From assembly GCA_013398055.1 (NCBI GenBank), contig VZRS01014466.1, forward strand, positions 124,001-188,000: 64,000 bases of DNA, written 5' to 3'. The notes under the pieces are model-generated. The model made no database searches. It was given only the letters and a program-made list of their open reading frames with translations, and was not told the origin of the DNA. The DNA is from Ifrita kowaldi (taxonomy: Eukaryota; Chordata; Aves; Passeriformes; Cinclosomatidae). The stretch's first letter is position 1, and each line of letters opens with the position of its first letter. The position numbers and the translations under genes were made by a program. Positions 48,438-60,285 of the stretch are shown here, in pieces.

Positions 48438-51400
48438 TAAACATAGTAATAGCTGCTATTTCTTTGTATTGAGTTATAGTAAAGATTTTAAACCCTTCAG
48501 CATCAATGAAACAGGTCAAAGGGTTTTAGCTGAATATTTCTTGAGGCATAATGGACAACGGCTCAAGAGTCCATTGTGCTTATTACTGCAGAGTTTTAGA
48601 GCAACAAAAGGGGAGCACAGGCTGCCTGTTAAGTGCTGTCATTTTGACTTAGTTTTATTTTCACATCCTGATGTTGTAAATGACTCTACAAGGTGATGGT
48701 CAATAGCAATTCGGGCCGAGCACCACTATTGCTTTAGAAGCATCTTCTGTTCATCGCACTTGATGGCATCCAGTCTGAATGCTCTCAAAATATGAACAAA
48801 TTTAATCAAACTCTTGATCGACAGCTCTAAAAGAAATATTGGCTTTGTGTTTGTGGCTTGGTTGTGAAAACATTATTCAGTGACAAATATTCTAAAAGTC
48901 CCATAAAAAACAATCCCCTAGTATAAATCAAAGAGGGTAAACCTTGCAAAGCAATATCACTGATGTCTATTATCCAGATATGATTGATCAGCTGCTTGCC
49001 CCAGTATCATCTAAGTGCCAATATACGGTACCCAATACAAGCACATCTGTTCCTAAAAATAGCAAGAAAATTTGGCCAGACAAAACCTGCCACCTTTGTC
49101 CTAATAACACTCCACATTTGAATCAGGAAGTTCTTCAAAAGTAATAGGATGAAAAGGAACTCACTAGCAACAGCTATGAGTCCTATCAGGAACAAAAAAA
49201 AAAGATGCAAGGAAAATGCATCACAATTTAGAATTTGATTAAAAATAGGAGCAAAACAACAACGGGGGTGTTACAGACATCATTAGATTGTTTCTGTACT
49301 AACAGGACATTAAGAAATCAGAATGCTTGATGCATGCTCATTTTATCTGCTTAAGTAAAAGTCTCTGACTGGAAATTTCATAGATAGCTAATAGTGTCAA
49401 CCTCTATATAATGAAAATAAAGGATTATTCACACACTTGATAATAATTTAAGGCCGAAATAGTTCTGAATCTGAATTGTACATCAAAGTTGTGCATGCTC
49501 TCATTTGCCCTTGTCCTATCACTACATGACCTTGTAAATATAGGCTTATTAGAAGCAAAAGCCCCAAACCAGAATATATAATATAGTAAACAAAAATAAT
49601 AGGCAAAGGCTTTTCTGGAAATTTGACCTCAGTCAGTAACATGTATATGTGTGTGTATATATATGTAAAAATAACAATAAAAAGCATGTCTGAGCACCCG
49701 TTCACAAAATATACTAAATTTTCAAGCCGAATTTCAATAAAATATATGTGAAATATGCTGGCAACAGAACTTTTTTCACTTTCTTTTAAAATTAGAAGCA
49801 GGGGGCAAAAAAATCATGCTATCAGCATAAAAATCACTTTCAACATTATCGGTAAAAAATGAGATGAAAATGTTGCTATCTCACTACGAGTTTAAGAAAC
49901 CTTTTTTCCAGGGTAGTTTTGTTCACTCCTTGAAGTGGAAGAACTGTTGAAAAAAGAGCCTAATATTTCTAGAAACTTCAGTTATGAAGTTGTGAGACTT
50001 CAGTTAAGTGCTTATAGTCCAGCCTGGTCCTCCACAGTGGTAAGATCTGACAAGGCACTTTAGGGCAGAACTACACCAGAGTTTGGCACTGCCATGTAGT
50101 CAACTCTGAATCAATCAGTGGAATTTATATTTAAAAAATAATTATGCTGAAGTAATTTCCTTAGCAAAATCACAATAAAAGCAGTATTATCGATGTGCAT
50201 TTAAAAAAAGTTTGTATTTTAAATTTCTATTTTACCTTCTACGTGATTTTTATCTTAATGCCTTCATAATGCATGTAAAGTGTACTTTACCAGCCTTGAT
50301 ATACTAAGATGTTCTCATAAATTGTATTAAAATAGGTTTGTTAACCATTCCTAATACAGCATAATGCTGGTAATGCCAAACAATAGGTGATAGCCTGAAT
50401 CATAAATGCTTTTCTAAACATGTTAGAATTGGTTTTTAGCATTGGATGTTCTGGTCTGATAAGACACTCCTGCACTAAGGCAATCAGTGGAAATTAGCAA
50501 TTGGCATGAAAATTACTGTACAAGAAATTGCATTGGGTTTTTCTCCCTGCACTCTCATTATGCCTTTGTGAACTCTATAAAAACAGATTAAAGTGAAAAT
50601 TCACAACTAGGAGAGATGGAACAGTAGAAAAATATTTTCCAGAATTAACCAGAAGTATTTTAAATTTTGAGATAGGTTTGATACCAAAGAATAATGACAT
50701 AAAAAGATGTCTTCTTGTCAATCTTGTATTTCAAAACATGTTCAGCTGTTATTTCATGCAAGTTACACTTGAACTCATTGAACATATCCTTTGCAATGGA
50801 TCCAGTCTCTATCAACCTCAGTTGTGGCACTCAGATTGCCTTTTTTTATTAATAAGATACACGCGAATCTATTTCCATATAGGATAATGCAGAATAAATG
50901 AGGGTGAGCCAAGAATGAAAGACTGGGGATTGTTTCTTTCTTAAACCAAAACAACTTTGGTCCTGTTACTTTCAAACAACAAAACCACATATCCCAAGTG
51001 AGGTCTGAGACACTTAGTGTTGCTAACCCCACCCTAAATTTATGTTTTTATTGCTTTCAACCTTCTTGGGAGTAAAGTTTCATACATATTTTCTGTATCA
51101 CTGTACAAGACATACAGGCTGCTAAGATACAGTTGTGAATTGAACTATTGGTGCCAAATCTAAAATGTATTTAATTTTTAATGGCTAAAAAAACCACTTT
51201 CTCCCTTGTTTTCTTTCTTAGAACAGACACACAGTGAACTTATTCTGCATGCTGACAGGTTTTTGGCTGCTTGTAAATCCTGAAACTATTGATCAGTTAA
51301 AAATATTCGGATGCTTGCATCCCTCAATTCTGCTTACCACAGCCTTTCTTCCTGGTCAGCTAGGAGAGCACCAGCAATTTTGTTATAATGATAAATGACC

Positions 51401-53250
51401 CTCATAGACAGGTCACTCTTTTTTACCTAAAGCCACAATTTTCTCCTTCCTTTAGGTCACAAGCTGATTTTTCAGGGTGACAGATTTATTACTTTCTTTG
51501 TGTGCTAAAAAACAAATCACCAACAATTGCTCAAAATACAGTCCTGTCACAATAACTTTGAGCACTTCCCAGCCAGAATGATGCAACATGAGTTTTTTTC
51601 CTGTTTTCAAAGCAGCAAAATCACTGCTACATTTACCACAGCTGTTGTGAAGAGCCATTTGGCTCACTTCATTATATGCAACATGTCCAGGCTACTCCCC
51701 AAAGAATAAAATAGTTAAAACATTATTAAAAGTAACTCTTCCATAATAAGAGATTTTTTTTGTCACTTTTTTTTTGAAGTAAGGGTCATGAAAGAGCAGC
51801 TGGCCTGACTGTGAATAAGAGACTTTCGGGTGGATGTAGTGAAACAATATTTGCCAAAAAAACAAGTGAGCTTAAAGGGCATTTCTATCACATCCCAAAT
51901 ATCTGGACCACTGTGGAAACTCAGGATTATTATCCAGTAAAATTTGTCTTTCTAATTCTGTGTCTCCAGGAAGACTTCTTTCCAATGGTATTGGATAACA
52001 CAAGGGTCTCAGAATGCTAGTTCCATGCAACGTCAAAGAAACTAAGACCTCTTTTGGATATGAGAAAATCCCAAATCCTCAGTCCCCAAAACCTTGGCCC
52101 AGTTGCAGTTACCCGAATGAAAAACTTAATTTTACTAGAATAAGGAAAGAAAATAGTACTAAAGCAGAATTGCACGAAGTTTGGTGCCTGCTTCCCACAT
52201 TACATACTAAGGAACACTGCACTGGAAGACAGTTACCATAGCTGGCAACTCAAGGACAGGATCACGAGCAGCCCTGAACCAGAGACACCTGACCAGAGCC
52301 TACCAACAAATTTGTATTTGCCAATATATAAGAGATATTCAGGATTCACACTACTCTAACGCAAAACCCACCAAAGTCCTCTGTGTAGAATGTATCCAAC
52401 ACACTGATAGCATTTAATTCCTTATCTTTACTCTCAAAGTATTAAGTCTTTCAACATGAATATTACAGGGACATATATTTTATAGGGATACAGGAACAGC
52501 CAGGAAGCAAGTCAGTGTGTGGCCAAAACTAGGAGGTTTGGATCATATATACCTGGCACCAGGTAGACCAGCAGTGACAAAAAAATGCTTGTGACAAAAA
52601 TTATGCTGTCTTGCAAGAATCTTATTTAAAAGGCAAGGAAAGATCTCAGGTACAAAGCAGTGTGTCCTTTGTTATGAAGGTGAAAACATAGGACCATAAT
52701 CAAAAGAACTCTCAGCTTCCCATCTCACATGGTCTTGGTAAATTACTTAATCACTTTGTACCTAGACTATCCAAAATCTACAGCAATATAGGCCTTGCTT
52801 TTACCTGTGTGACCTAGGATAACAAAAACCTCAGAGAAAATACTAATATTCACCTTACATACTAACAGCTATCAGAACAGGGATGGATTGGTTTGGATGC
52901 CTGGATGCCAGTTCTGTACAACCAAAACCAACACAGAGGACACCAAAGGCAGACATACATCCCTATTTCCTGATGCAGCTTGCAAATAAATGCATTATTC
53001 TCACATGAACCTCCTCATGAATCTGCTATCAAGAACAGTTTAATTGAATTTCTCAGAGGTTTGTAATATTCAATCATGTAAGAGTCATCATCTGCTTTCA
53101 GCACCCCTTTATTGTGATGTTGGTAGAGGCGCTTCCTCGAACACCAAAACAGTCTTCAAATGTTCTTCAAACAGTTATAAAAACGTTCAAATCATTCCAA
53201 AATACATAATTTGGCACAGGCAAAATTCTATAGAGCTGCCACTGAGCTTC
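48438..53250. other. Gene-free unique DNA
   Basis: No gene supported. 48530-48830 has a non-repetitive, evenly composed texture with CpGs (CGGGCCGAG, CATCGCAC, GATCGACAG) that could be a conserved non-coding element. A (TG)n(TA)n microsatellite is at 49641-49665. Open frames at 51811-52020 and 52014-52241 match no family. Confidence 0.5.
49641..49665. repeat. Compound (TG)n(TA)n microsatellite
   Basis: ATGTATATGTGTGTGTATATATATG, about 25 bp of alternating purine-pyrimidine dinucleotides. Confidence 0.8.
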
Positions 53251-53320
53251 AGCCCTACAATCCTCACACTGGTAAAGCTCCTACTGAGCTCAAGGTGTTT
53301 TCCCACATAGAGACAGGGGG
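53251..53320. repeat. Relic of an old palindromic amniote repeat
   Basis: CCCTACAATCCTCACACTGG followed by TAAAGCTCCTACTGAGCTCAAGG resembles a short palindromic dispersed repeat of bird and turtle genomes whose usual wording includes AAGCTCCCATTGAC and TCAATGGGAG. The second half is decayed. Recognition is from memory of the consensus, so family and limits are uncertain. Confidence 0.35.
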
Positions 53321-56300
53321 AAACACTCTGCACAGGGTACATTTTATAAGCTGTAAACTCCCAAAGCTGGTCTATCCAAACTTCTCATTTTACACAGAGT
53401 TTCAAACCCTGATTAGCTCTGGTTTTCACCTCATAACAATATACTTTTTACTAAGCTGCTGTCCTTATACTGTGCAATGTTTGTAATAATATGCCATTAA
53501 ACATGCACAGTGTAAACATATAGTGCTGGTTAATGCATAATTTAATAGAACAACTTTTGATAACCTGTGTGTTGTACTGCAGAGTTCATAAGGTAACAGA
53601 TACAAGCACAAGGAAAGAAATGAAGCAGAGCTATTTCATTTAGAAACAAGTGCATCCTTTGGAATAACTCCAAATAAGGTCACTGGAATGAATAGCATAG
53701 CTGAAACTTATATAAAAAGATACTCTGACAGAGCAGGTGATAAAAGGAGGAAAGCAAACACTGAGAAGTCCAGAGCTAAAGCAATTAGGTGAGACAGAGA
53801 AAGAAAGCCTTCTTGGGCTAAAAGACCTGCTTCTGTGTATCAATTCAAGTGTTATTAGAAGTCCAAATACACAGAGCTAGAGAAAGCCCCAAGTTTCACT
53901 GGATAACTAACATTATACATCAGTCTTTTGGGTACAAATTGAGACACTGTGGTCCTGCATGACTTATTCTATCTAACTGTGCTTAATATGCACATGTGGA
54001 TCCCAAGCTGTCCCATGAGATCTCAATATAATTCTCACTTTGTAATACTGCTTGCTTTAAACAAAGATGTTTGCAAACAGGATCCTTTTTTGCCATTCCA
54101 CAACATATTTTCCTGCTCCTGAGCTCTACCTTACACAATTTGCAGTAAATGCAAGCACCATCTAGCTGCTTTTAAAGAATTTTGATTGCCCTCCCAGCTG
54201 CAGTCTTGTACATACATATGGCTGCCTCCAGCTGGCAACCCTCCATTGCAGAAGAGCCACATAATCAAACAAGTTATTTCCATTTCCCTCTGATGGTTCT
54301 AACGACTTAATCTCTGAGACGTCTTCAATTAAAAAACAAATATATATGTATATACGTATATATAAAATAAAATCACACAGTCCTAAGACATGTAAACCTT
54401 CCACTGACTTCCAGCATGAGTTCTGTGTAAGAGTATGGCTTGAGATACAAATTCTCAAAAACAGATGTAGCCATCAAGAGAGCTACATACACCATACCTG
54501 TACTCTTTATTGGAAAACATAGCCTGAAAAAGGCTGCTTATCTTTACTGATATGTAATGAAGACTATTTTCTCTATGAAGCTTTCTGCATTGTCAAAAGA
54601 AATTACTACCTTTTCAAGCCTATCCCCTGAAAGAGTTGGTGATCATTAGCCAGCTTTATTCTATTTACTGAGATAAGGTTTATAGCTCTGAGTCAAGACA
54701 AAATTCTCTCAAGCAGCTCACACAAAACTTTTAGCACAGAAATATCACTATATTAAAAGATGCCGTCTTACCACGACAGCTGCTGAAGGACAGAGGGACT
54801 GACTTACTACAAGGTAGAGAGACTGACTAAATGAGCAAAAAGTAACTGAACTATGTGACACTGTTGTGTCAGTTTATTGTCACTGGGTCACAGAATACTC
54901 TTCTTGGCAGCCAGTTGTTTTGCAAGCTATAACAAGACACAAAGTTAAAACTGCTGCTTTAATTTAAGATGTCTTGCCCTTATTTGTACAGGTCACATTC
55001 TGTGACTAAATTTTTTTTCTCCTCGTACCTGAGAACTTCCAAAAAACAACCAGTTTATTAAACTTTAGATGTTTCCCCTTCCTTCTCATCAAGGTAACAT
55101 GTGAACCTATATGAGGTGCTTTAAAGTGGTAAGTAAACAAACCTTCCCACCTGGAGTCATCAGGAGAAAAGGCTAAAGACTCGCAAGCTAGTTTAAACAC
55201 ACAAAACTGGAGGGAGCTTCTCACCAGAGCTGTTCACAAGCATCTCAAAAGCTCATCTGCCAGGCCCTCTCATGCTTACAAGCCGGAACGTGCCCATTAG
55301 ACTCAGAGCAAAATAAAAATCATACTGTTGTACCAATACAGTGGTAAATGCTAAATTTCCTTGCATGGGTGCCAGCCAGCACAGCTGCTAGAACAAAAGT
55401 TAATGTTCAGAACAAAATCACCATGCTGTAACCTCATTCTGAACATGGCCCTTTCCGAGGTGAAGGGATAGATAGACAAAAAAAAAAGTCAAGAGTGGCC
55501 ATGGGCGCCTGCCCTGCTCCTACCTTTGCTCTGGGTGAAGCAAAACTGTGCCAGCTAATCCAGATTAAAGAAATTAATGCCACTAAACATATGGAAAAAC
55601 TTGAAAACAGATTTTCCCTCAGCTAAATTTATTCCTGTAGAATTTTAAGAATAACTATTGCAAGCAGAAATAACCCTCAGAAACCACATCTATACATGTT
55701 TTTACCAGTTTATAGAGAAACCTTGGGAAATACTGGCATCAGAGAAAAGTGTAACTACAGAGACCTAGAGGCAAGAAAAATTCTCTTGGCACAGCTGCAT
55801 TTTTGTTTGCTCACAGTAAGTTTTCCCCAATATTTCTGGTTTTTTCCCTTTAACGCTAATTGAGATCACTTCCTTGTAAAGGTGACTTCGTGCCTGTGTC
55901 TTCAGGAATCTGAAAAAGACAAGGAAGTCCCTGGTTAGAGAAGTCTGGCAGTTAAAATCATGGGTTTCCTTCCCTAACTTGTCTTACACATGACAAAATG
56001 TTTGACAGTCTTGTTCACTCCTTCCCTTCCCATTATGAAGTTATTACTGATTCAATTAAGCATTTACCAAGCTGTTTGCAATCTTCAAATCAAGGCCAAA
56101 CGATGTCAGTTAACAACTCTTAATGGTCAGGATTAACAAGGATTTGTCTCATCTTATCTGTTTCAATCAAAAAACTACATCAGTAGTAAGACAGGTACAT
56201 TTCCACTCACCTTGCTTGGACTACATTGAAGTAAGGACCATATACACAAATACCATACATTTCCAGAGCATGTTTCTAACTGCGTGTTTTGGTGCACCTT

Positions 56301-58870
56301 AAGGAAAATAAGCAATTCTGCATTTCTACAACAGCCTCAAATCAATGTGAGGGATTTTCACTCAGGTTCTGTTTCGACTGTATGCACAGGGTTACCTAAC
56401 ACTTGTTCCACAGCTGTAACAACACCTAACAACAGCTCAGGTGCAGACAATGAGCCACAGACATTTGCACCTATGAATATCAGCTGCTACTTTCAGCTAA
56501 AGCACGTATTTCTGCCACTGTCAATCACCAGGACACAGCAGGACACACACTTGGATTGCACAAGACAACTGCACATGCCCTGTGGAGCCAGAATGGTGAA
56601 ATCCCAGCAGACAGAGAGATAACCACCCTATGGAAACAGTAGCACATTCAAATGCCTGCTTGCATATGATGAGGCAGCTTTATCAGGGAAAACTGAGCTT
56701 TTGGCAGGACATCCCAGAGCACAGTGCTTCCCACCCCCTCATTCCCCCAATTTAACTTCTGCATGCCTACCCTTTAAAGGCCTCAGTCAAAGATCACTGA
56801 TGTCAGTAAACTTAGAAACACAATCACTTTTGCATGAAGGATCAAATCACACCAGATATTGAACCACCACAGGTTTGCTGTTAGCTTTGTGCACACATGA
56901 GGCACTTACCTAGATCAGCTGTTACAGTTGCTTATTCCTGAGTTGATGCAGTCATATATATCAGAAATCAGAGTTTTGGCTTTCATTTAATGGTCTGAAA
57001 TTCAAGTTCTGCACAGAGAACTTAAGCTCCTGAGATGCAGTCCATGTAAATCAAGCAAAATTGCTCAGCTCTTTCCATACCTAAAGCATTATTCTGACAC
57101 TGGCTCCTTTCACTCGGACTCCTAGTTTTCACTATCTCCTCACACATTACATGAGAGCCAGTTTTCCTTTTCCCAGGCAGCACAAGTAGGCAATACTTAC
57201 CCCTCTTCAGTGTAACCCTCTCAGCCTCTTCTTACTCCAGTGTGTATAGACATAGAAAATACAGCAAGCAAACCTCATTGGAATAACCACACAGATAAAT
57301 TCACAAATTATTTAATAAACAAAACATCTAAGAAAGGCTTTTCCATACCTTGAATGGCACTAGTCATTCAGACCAAAATAATATTATTTTAGCCTTTACT
57401 CCTGGGCCTTTGATCTCCTTCCCACCCTGAATATCAGATCAGTAAGCACTAAAAAACATCACATTGCATAGCCCTTTTTTAATTTTTACCTCCTTAAATC
57501 TTCAGTTCTCATCTCTTGGCAAAATCCATTTAAACAGGGCCCACAAGTTAATGGTTAAACTTGTTGTTTGTAGTACCATTAATATAGGTCAAGCAGCACA
57601 ATAGTTACAACTGCTGAGGGGGAAGGTACATAAAGACACAGTAAGCAGTTCAGGACCTTATTACAACATGTCTATCAAATGCAGGGTTACAAACAATGTG
57701 CCTGATTCATCAAAAAGATAACTTCTGCTGACAGTACACACTGTTCCCTGGAGTCTCTCACACATGGCTCAAAAATTAAAATTGGAAATGTAAAATACAC
57801 AGACACATTCTTGCAAATGTGAGTATGTTTCAGCACTTCTATGCAAAATAACAGATATAGGCAGTGGAATGAATTCAGCCCTCATTTGCATCACCGAGTA
57901 CTGGAGCAATCAGCTATAGCTATGGCTTTACTCTGCATTTTCTCCCAGGTAACCAAGGGAAGAATTTGTCCCATCAGACCCAAGGACACACATTTTTCAC
58001 TGTGGGATGCACATGCATAATGCCTGCAAGAGGGATTACCTTATGCTTTATTCAAGAATATTCAAAAGGACAGACCTCTATGCCTCAAGAAGTTAGCATT
58101 TCAGCAATACTGACAGTAAGTACTTTTTCAAAACTAATGGCACCTTAAAGTTTCACAACATGGATTACTTATGCTCAGCATCAGTCATTCACACTCTGCC
58201 AGTTTAAATAGACACCATTCCTGATTTGGGTCCCAAGACCCCTAGCCAAGGTTCCCAAATTAAATACCCAGGTACTTTTCTGGAGCAAAAGCCAACAGAA
58301 TAGCCAAGTTTCAAGACTGACAGAACTCCCCACGTGTGTCACTGAGATGCCTCCCTCTTGTCAGTGATTAGAGTATGTACAGGGATCAATCTAGTCTACA
58401 ACATGAGGTTTATTCCCCCACAGAAAAACCAAGCATGAAAAAGCCAGCTTTTCCAGCCAAGCATTTGGAAATTACAAATAGCATTTCGAACATTTTCTCA
58501 CTTTTCAACTGAAATAGTTCTAATGATTAGATTGGGGCAAAAGGATTTTCAAAACCTCTGTTCATGCCTAAAATCTAGCAACCGTAATTCCAAGAGGACC
58601 AGTTTGTCCATCATTAATCTGGGGTGGAGGAATCAGATTAAATTTACACAGGATAATTTACTATGTATAACAAACTACAGAACTGATACCAGACAAACAG
58701 AAGACATTGCATATTGAAGTGATAGTGTACATAATATTTTCTTTCAGACTTTTGTGGTTTTCATTGTTAAAAATTGAAGACAATTTTCTTCCATTTATCT
58801 CACTGATAGAATACTTTGCATTCTTGTGATACCTGCTATCCCTTATTTCAATGTACTTTATGAACCTTGG
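53321..58870. other. Gene-free unique DNA
   Basis: No gene supported. It contains the TA-rich run at 54341-54366. 57846-57975 has ATGAATTCAGCCCTC and later AGAATTTGTCCC in opposite-looking order, a faint hint of another palindromic repeat that I would not call. The 112-codon frame at 56284-56622 matches no family. Confidence 0.5.
54341..54366. repeat. (TATATRYG) low-complexity run
   Basis: TATATATGTATATACGTATA continuing TATAAA. Contains the 14-bp palindrome TATATACGTATATA. Confidence 0.7.
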
Positions 58871-58926
58871 ACTAGATCTTCAGCAAGTGTGAATCACCAT
58901 AGCTCAACACTGACTTTAATAAAATT
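58871..58926. repeat. Half of an old palindromic amniote repeat
   Basis: GATCTTCAGCAAGTGTGAAT followed by CACCATAGCTCAACACTGAC and TTTAAT matches the half-unit of a palindromic archosaur/turtle repeat that I recall as GATCCTCAGCTGGTGTAAAT, CAGCATAGCTCCATTGAC and TTCAAT. The mirrored right half is not recognisable. Family name is unknown to me; the identification needs a library search. Confidence 0.42.
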
Positions 58927-60198
58927 GTTTTGAATCCGGCTACCTATGGAGTGATTAACTGATGTTACACTGTCCTGTAGACAGAGAAGGGACACGTCAT
59001 AATAGCGTGACATTAAAGCAGCACATCTCAGGCATAATGTCAGGATTATTTTTATGAGATAAAAACATCCTGCTGAACTACAATTTTAAAACACTGCTTA
59101 AAGTTCACCAGAAGTATTTAACAACCTTGTGGATTTTATGGACTATTATGTCTGTCTCATCTGGTGTGTTTTCCATTAAATCAAATCATGTCACACACTT
59201 AAAAATGCACTTTTAAAATTAACTCCACAGCATTTTGTATATACACTACATAATAAAGACAGATCAACAAACTACTCTGTCTTCTCATTGTGGTCACGCT
59301 GGTAGGGCAGCCCAGGTTATAAAATAGTTTGCTTCAACACAAATTCCAGCATGATAAAGGGATTTTTATGCATTCATCCAGACGTCTTTTCTATTCCATA
59401 TTATAGGTTCTCTCTAATAGCTTCATATGTTGCACTTCCCTCAGTGGGATGAGATGTGCTCCACTTTAGCACAGATGTACAGGAAACCCTGCTACAGAAT
59501 AGTTCTTCCCTATTAACAGGGCTGAATCCTTTTTGTATAGAAATGGTTTATATTAATGAAAACATCATTGCCTGACACTATTGTCTTTCCTAAACATCAA
59601 TAAAGACTTGATTGAATTCATTTGGTAATTATAAAAAAGGAGAACTAAAGTAATGCAAGGTAAAAAAAAGTCCACAGAAAGTTGAGAATAAGAAATGTAA
59701 GAGTCCAGAGAATGTGATGTAATTGCCTGTAAAAACATGTGTGACATGGTAGGAATACGACTGCTTCCTTAGGTACTCAAGGGATCTCCGCCCAGTTATC
59801 CAGGAGGCACAAGGCAGTTGTGCCCTGCTGATGTTCAGATTTCTAAGGGAAGAAGGAAAGGGCTTTGTCTTCTCCCACCCACCACCACCACTTCACCCTA
59901 AGTAGATATCTGCTGAATTTCAGCTAACATTTTATTCCATTTAAAACAGGGAAATAAAACACAAATCCAGCAGAAACTAAGTTAGCTAGATCACTTCTAT
60001 TAGCCTCTAAAATGTTTTTCTGATTATGAAGAACTGTGTTATATTTCAGTGAATTTTCCCTTCTGTTATAATAACTGTCCTGTTTAAATGCAATTTGAGG
60101 ATGGATGTAACTAAAGCTGATGATGTTGCTAAAACATTTGGTAAATGTTGATAAATCAGTACAATTCCACAGTAATATTTCCAATTAGGATAGCTGGT
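58927..60198. other. Gene-free unique DNA
   Basis: No gene, repeat or regulatory structure that I can define beyond AT-rich unique sequence and a CCACCCACCACCACCAC run at about 59876-59892. Confidence 0.55.
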
Positions 60199-60285
60199 AT
60201 GACAACAATTCACTACAGCCCTAATTTAACACCACACTTTTGTAAAACTGGTGTTAAATTCTGAAGACCATTAAGCCCTAATAAA
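60199..60285. repeat. Hairpin with 12-bp perfect arms, probable palindromic repeat relic
   Basis: AATTTAACACCA (60223-60234) and TGGTGTTAAATT (60249-60260) are exact reverse complements around a 14-nt spacer. Wording such as AAAACTGGTGTTAAATTCTG is close to the inner part of the same old palindromic repeats suspected at 58871 and 53251. Perfect 12-bp arms this close are unlikely by chance in this window. Confidence 0.45.

Noticed and set aside
48056..48440. Cluster of open frames on both strands
   Set aside because: These are translations of the antisense CR1 fragment 3' region, not host genes.
57846..57975. Possible palindromic repeat (GAATTCAGCCCTC ... GAATTTGTCCC)
   Set aside because: The two ends are only loosely related and the middle matches nothing; too weak to annotate.
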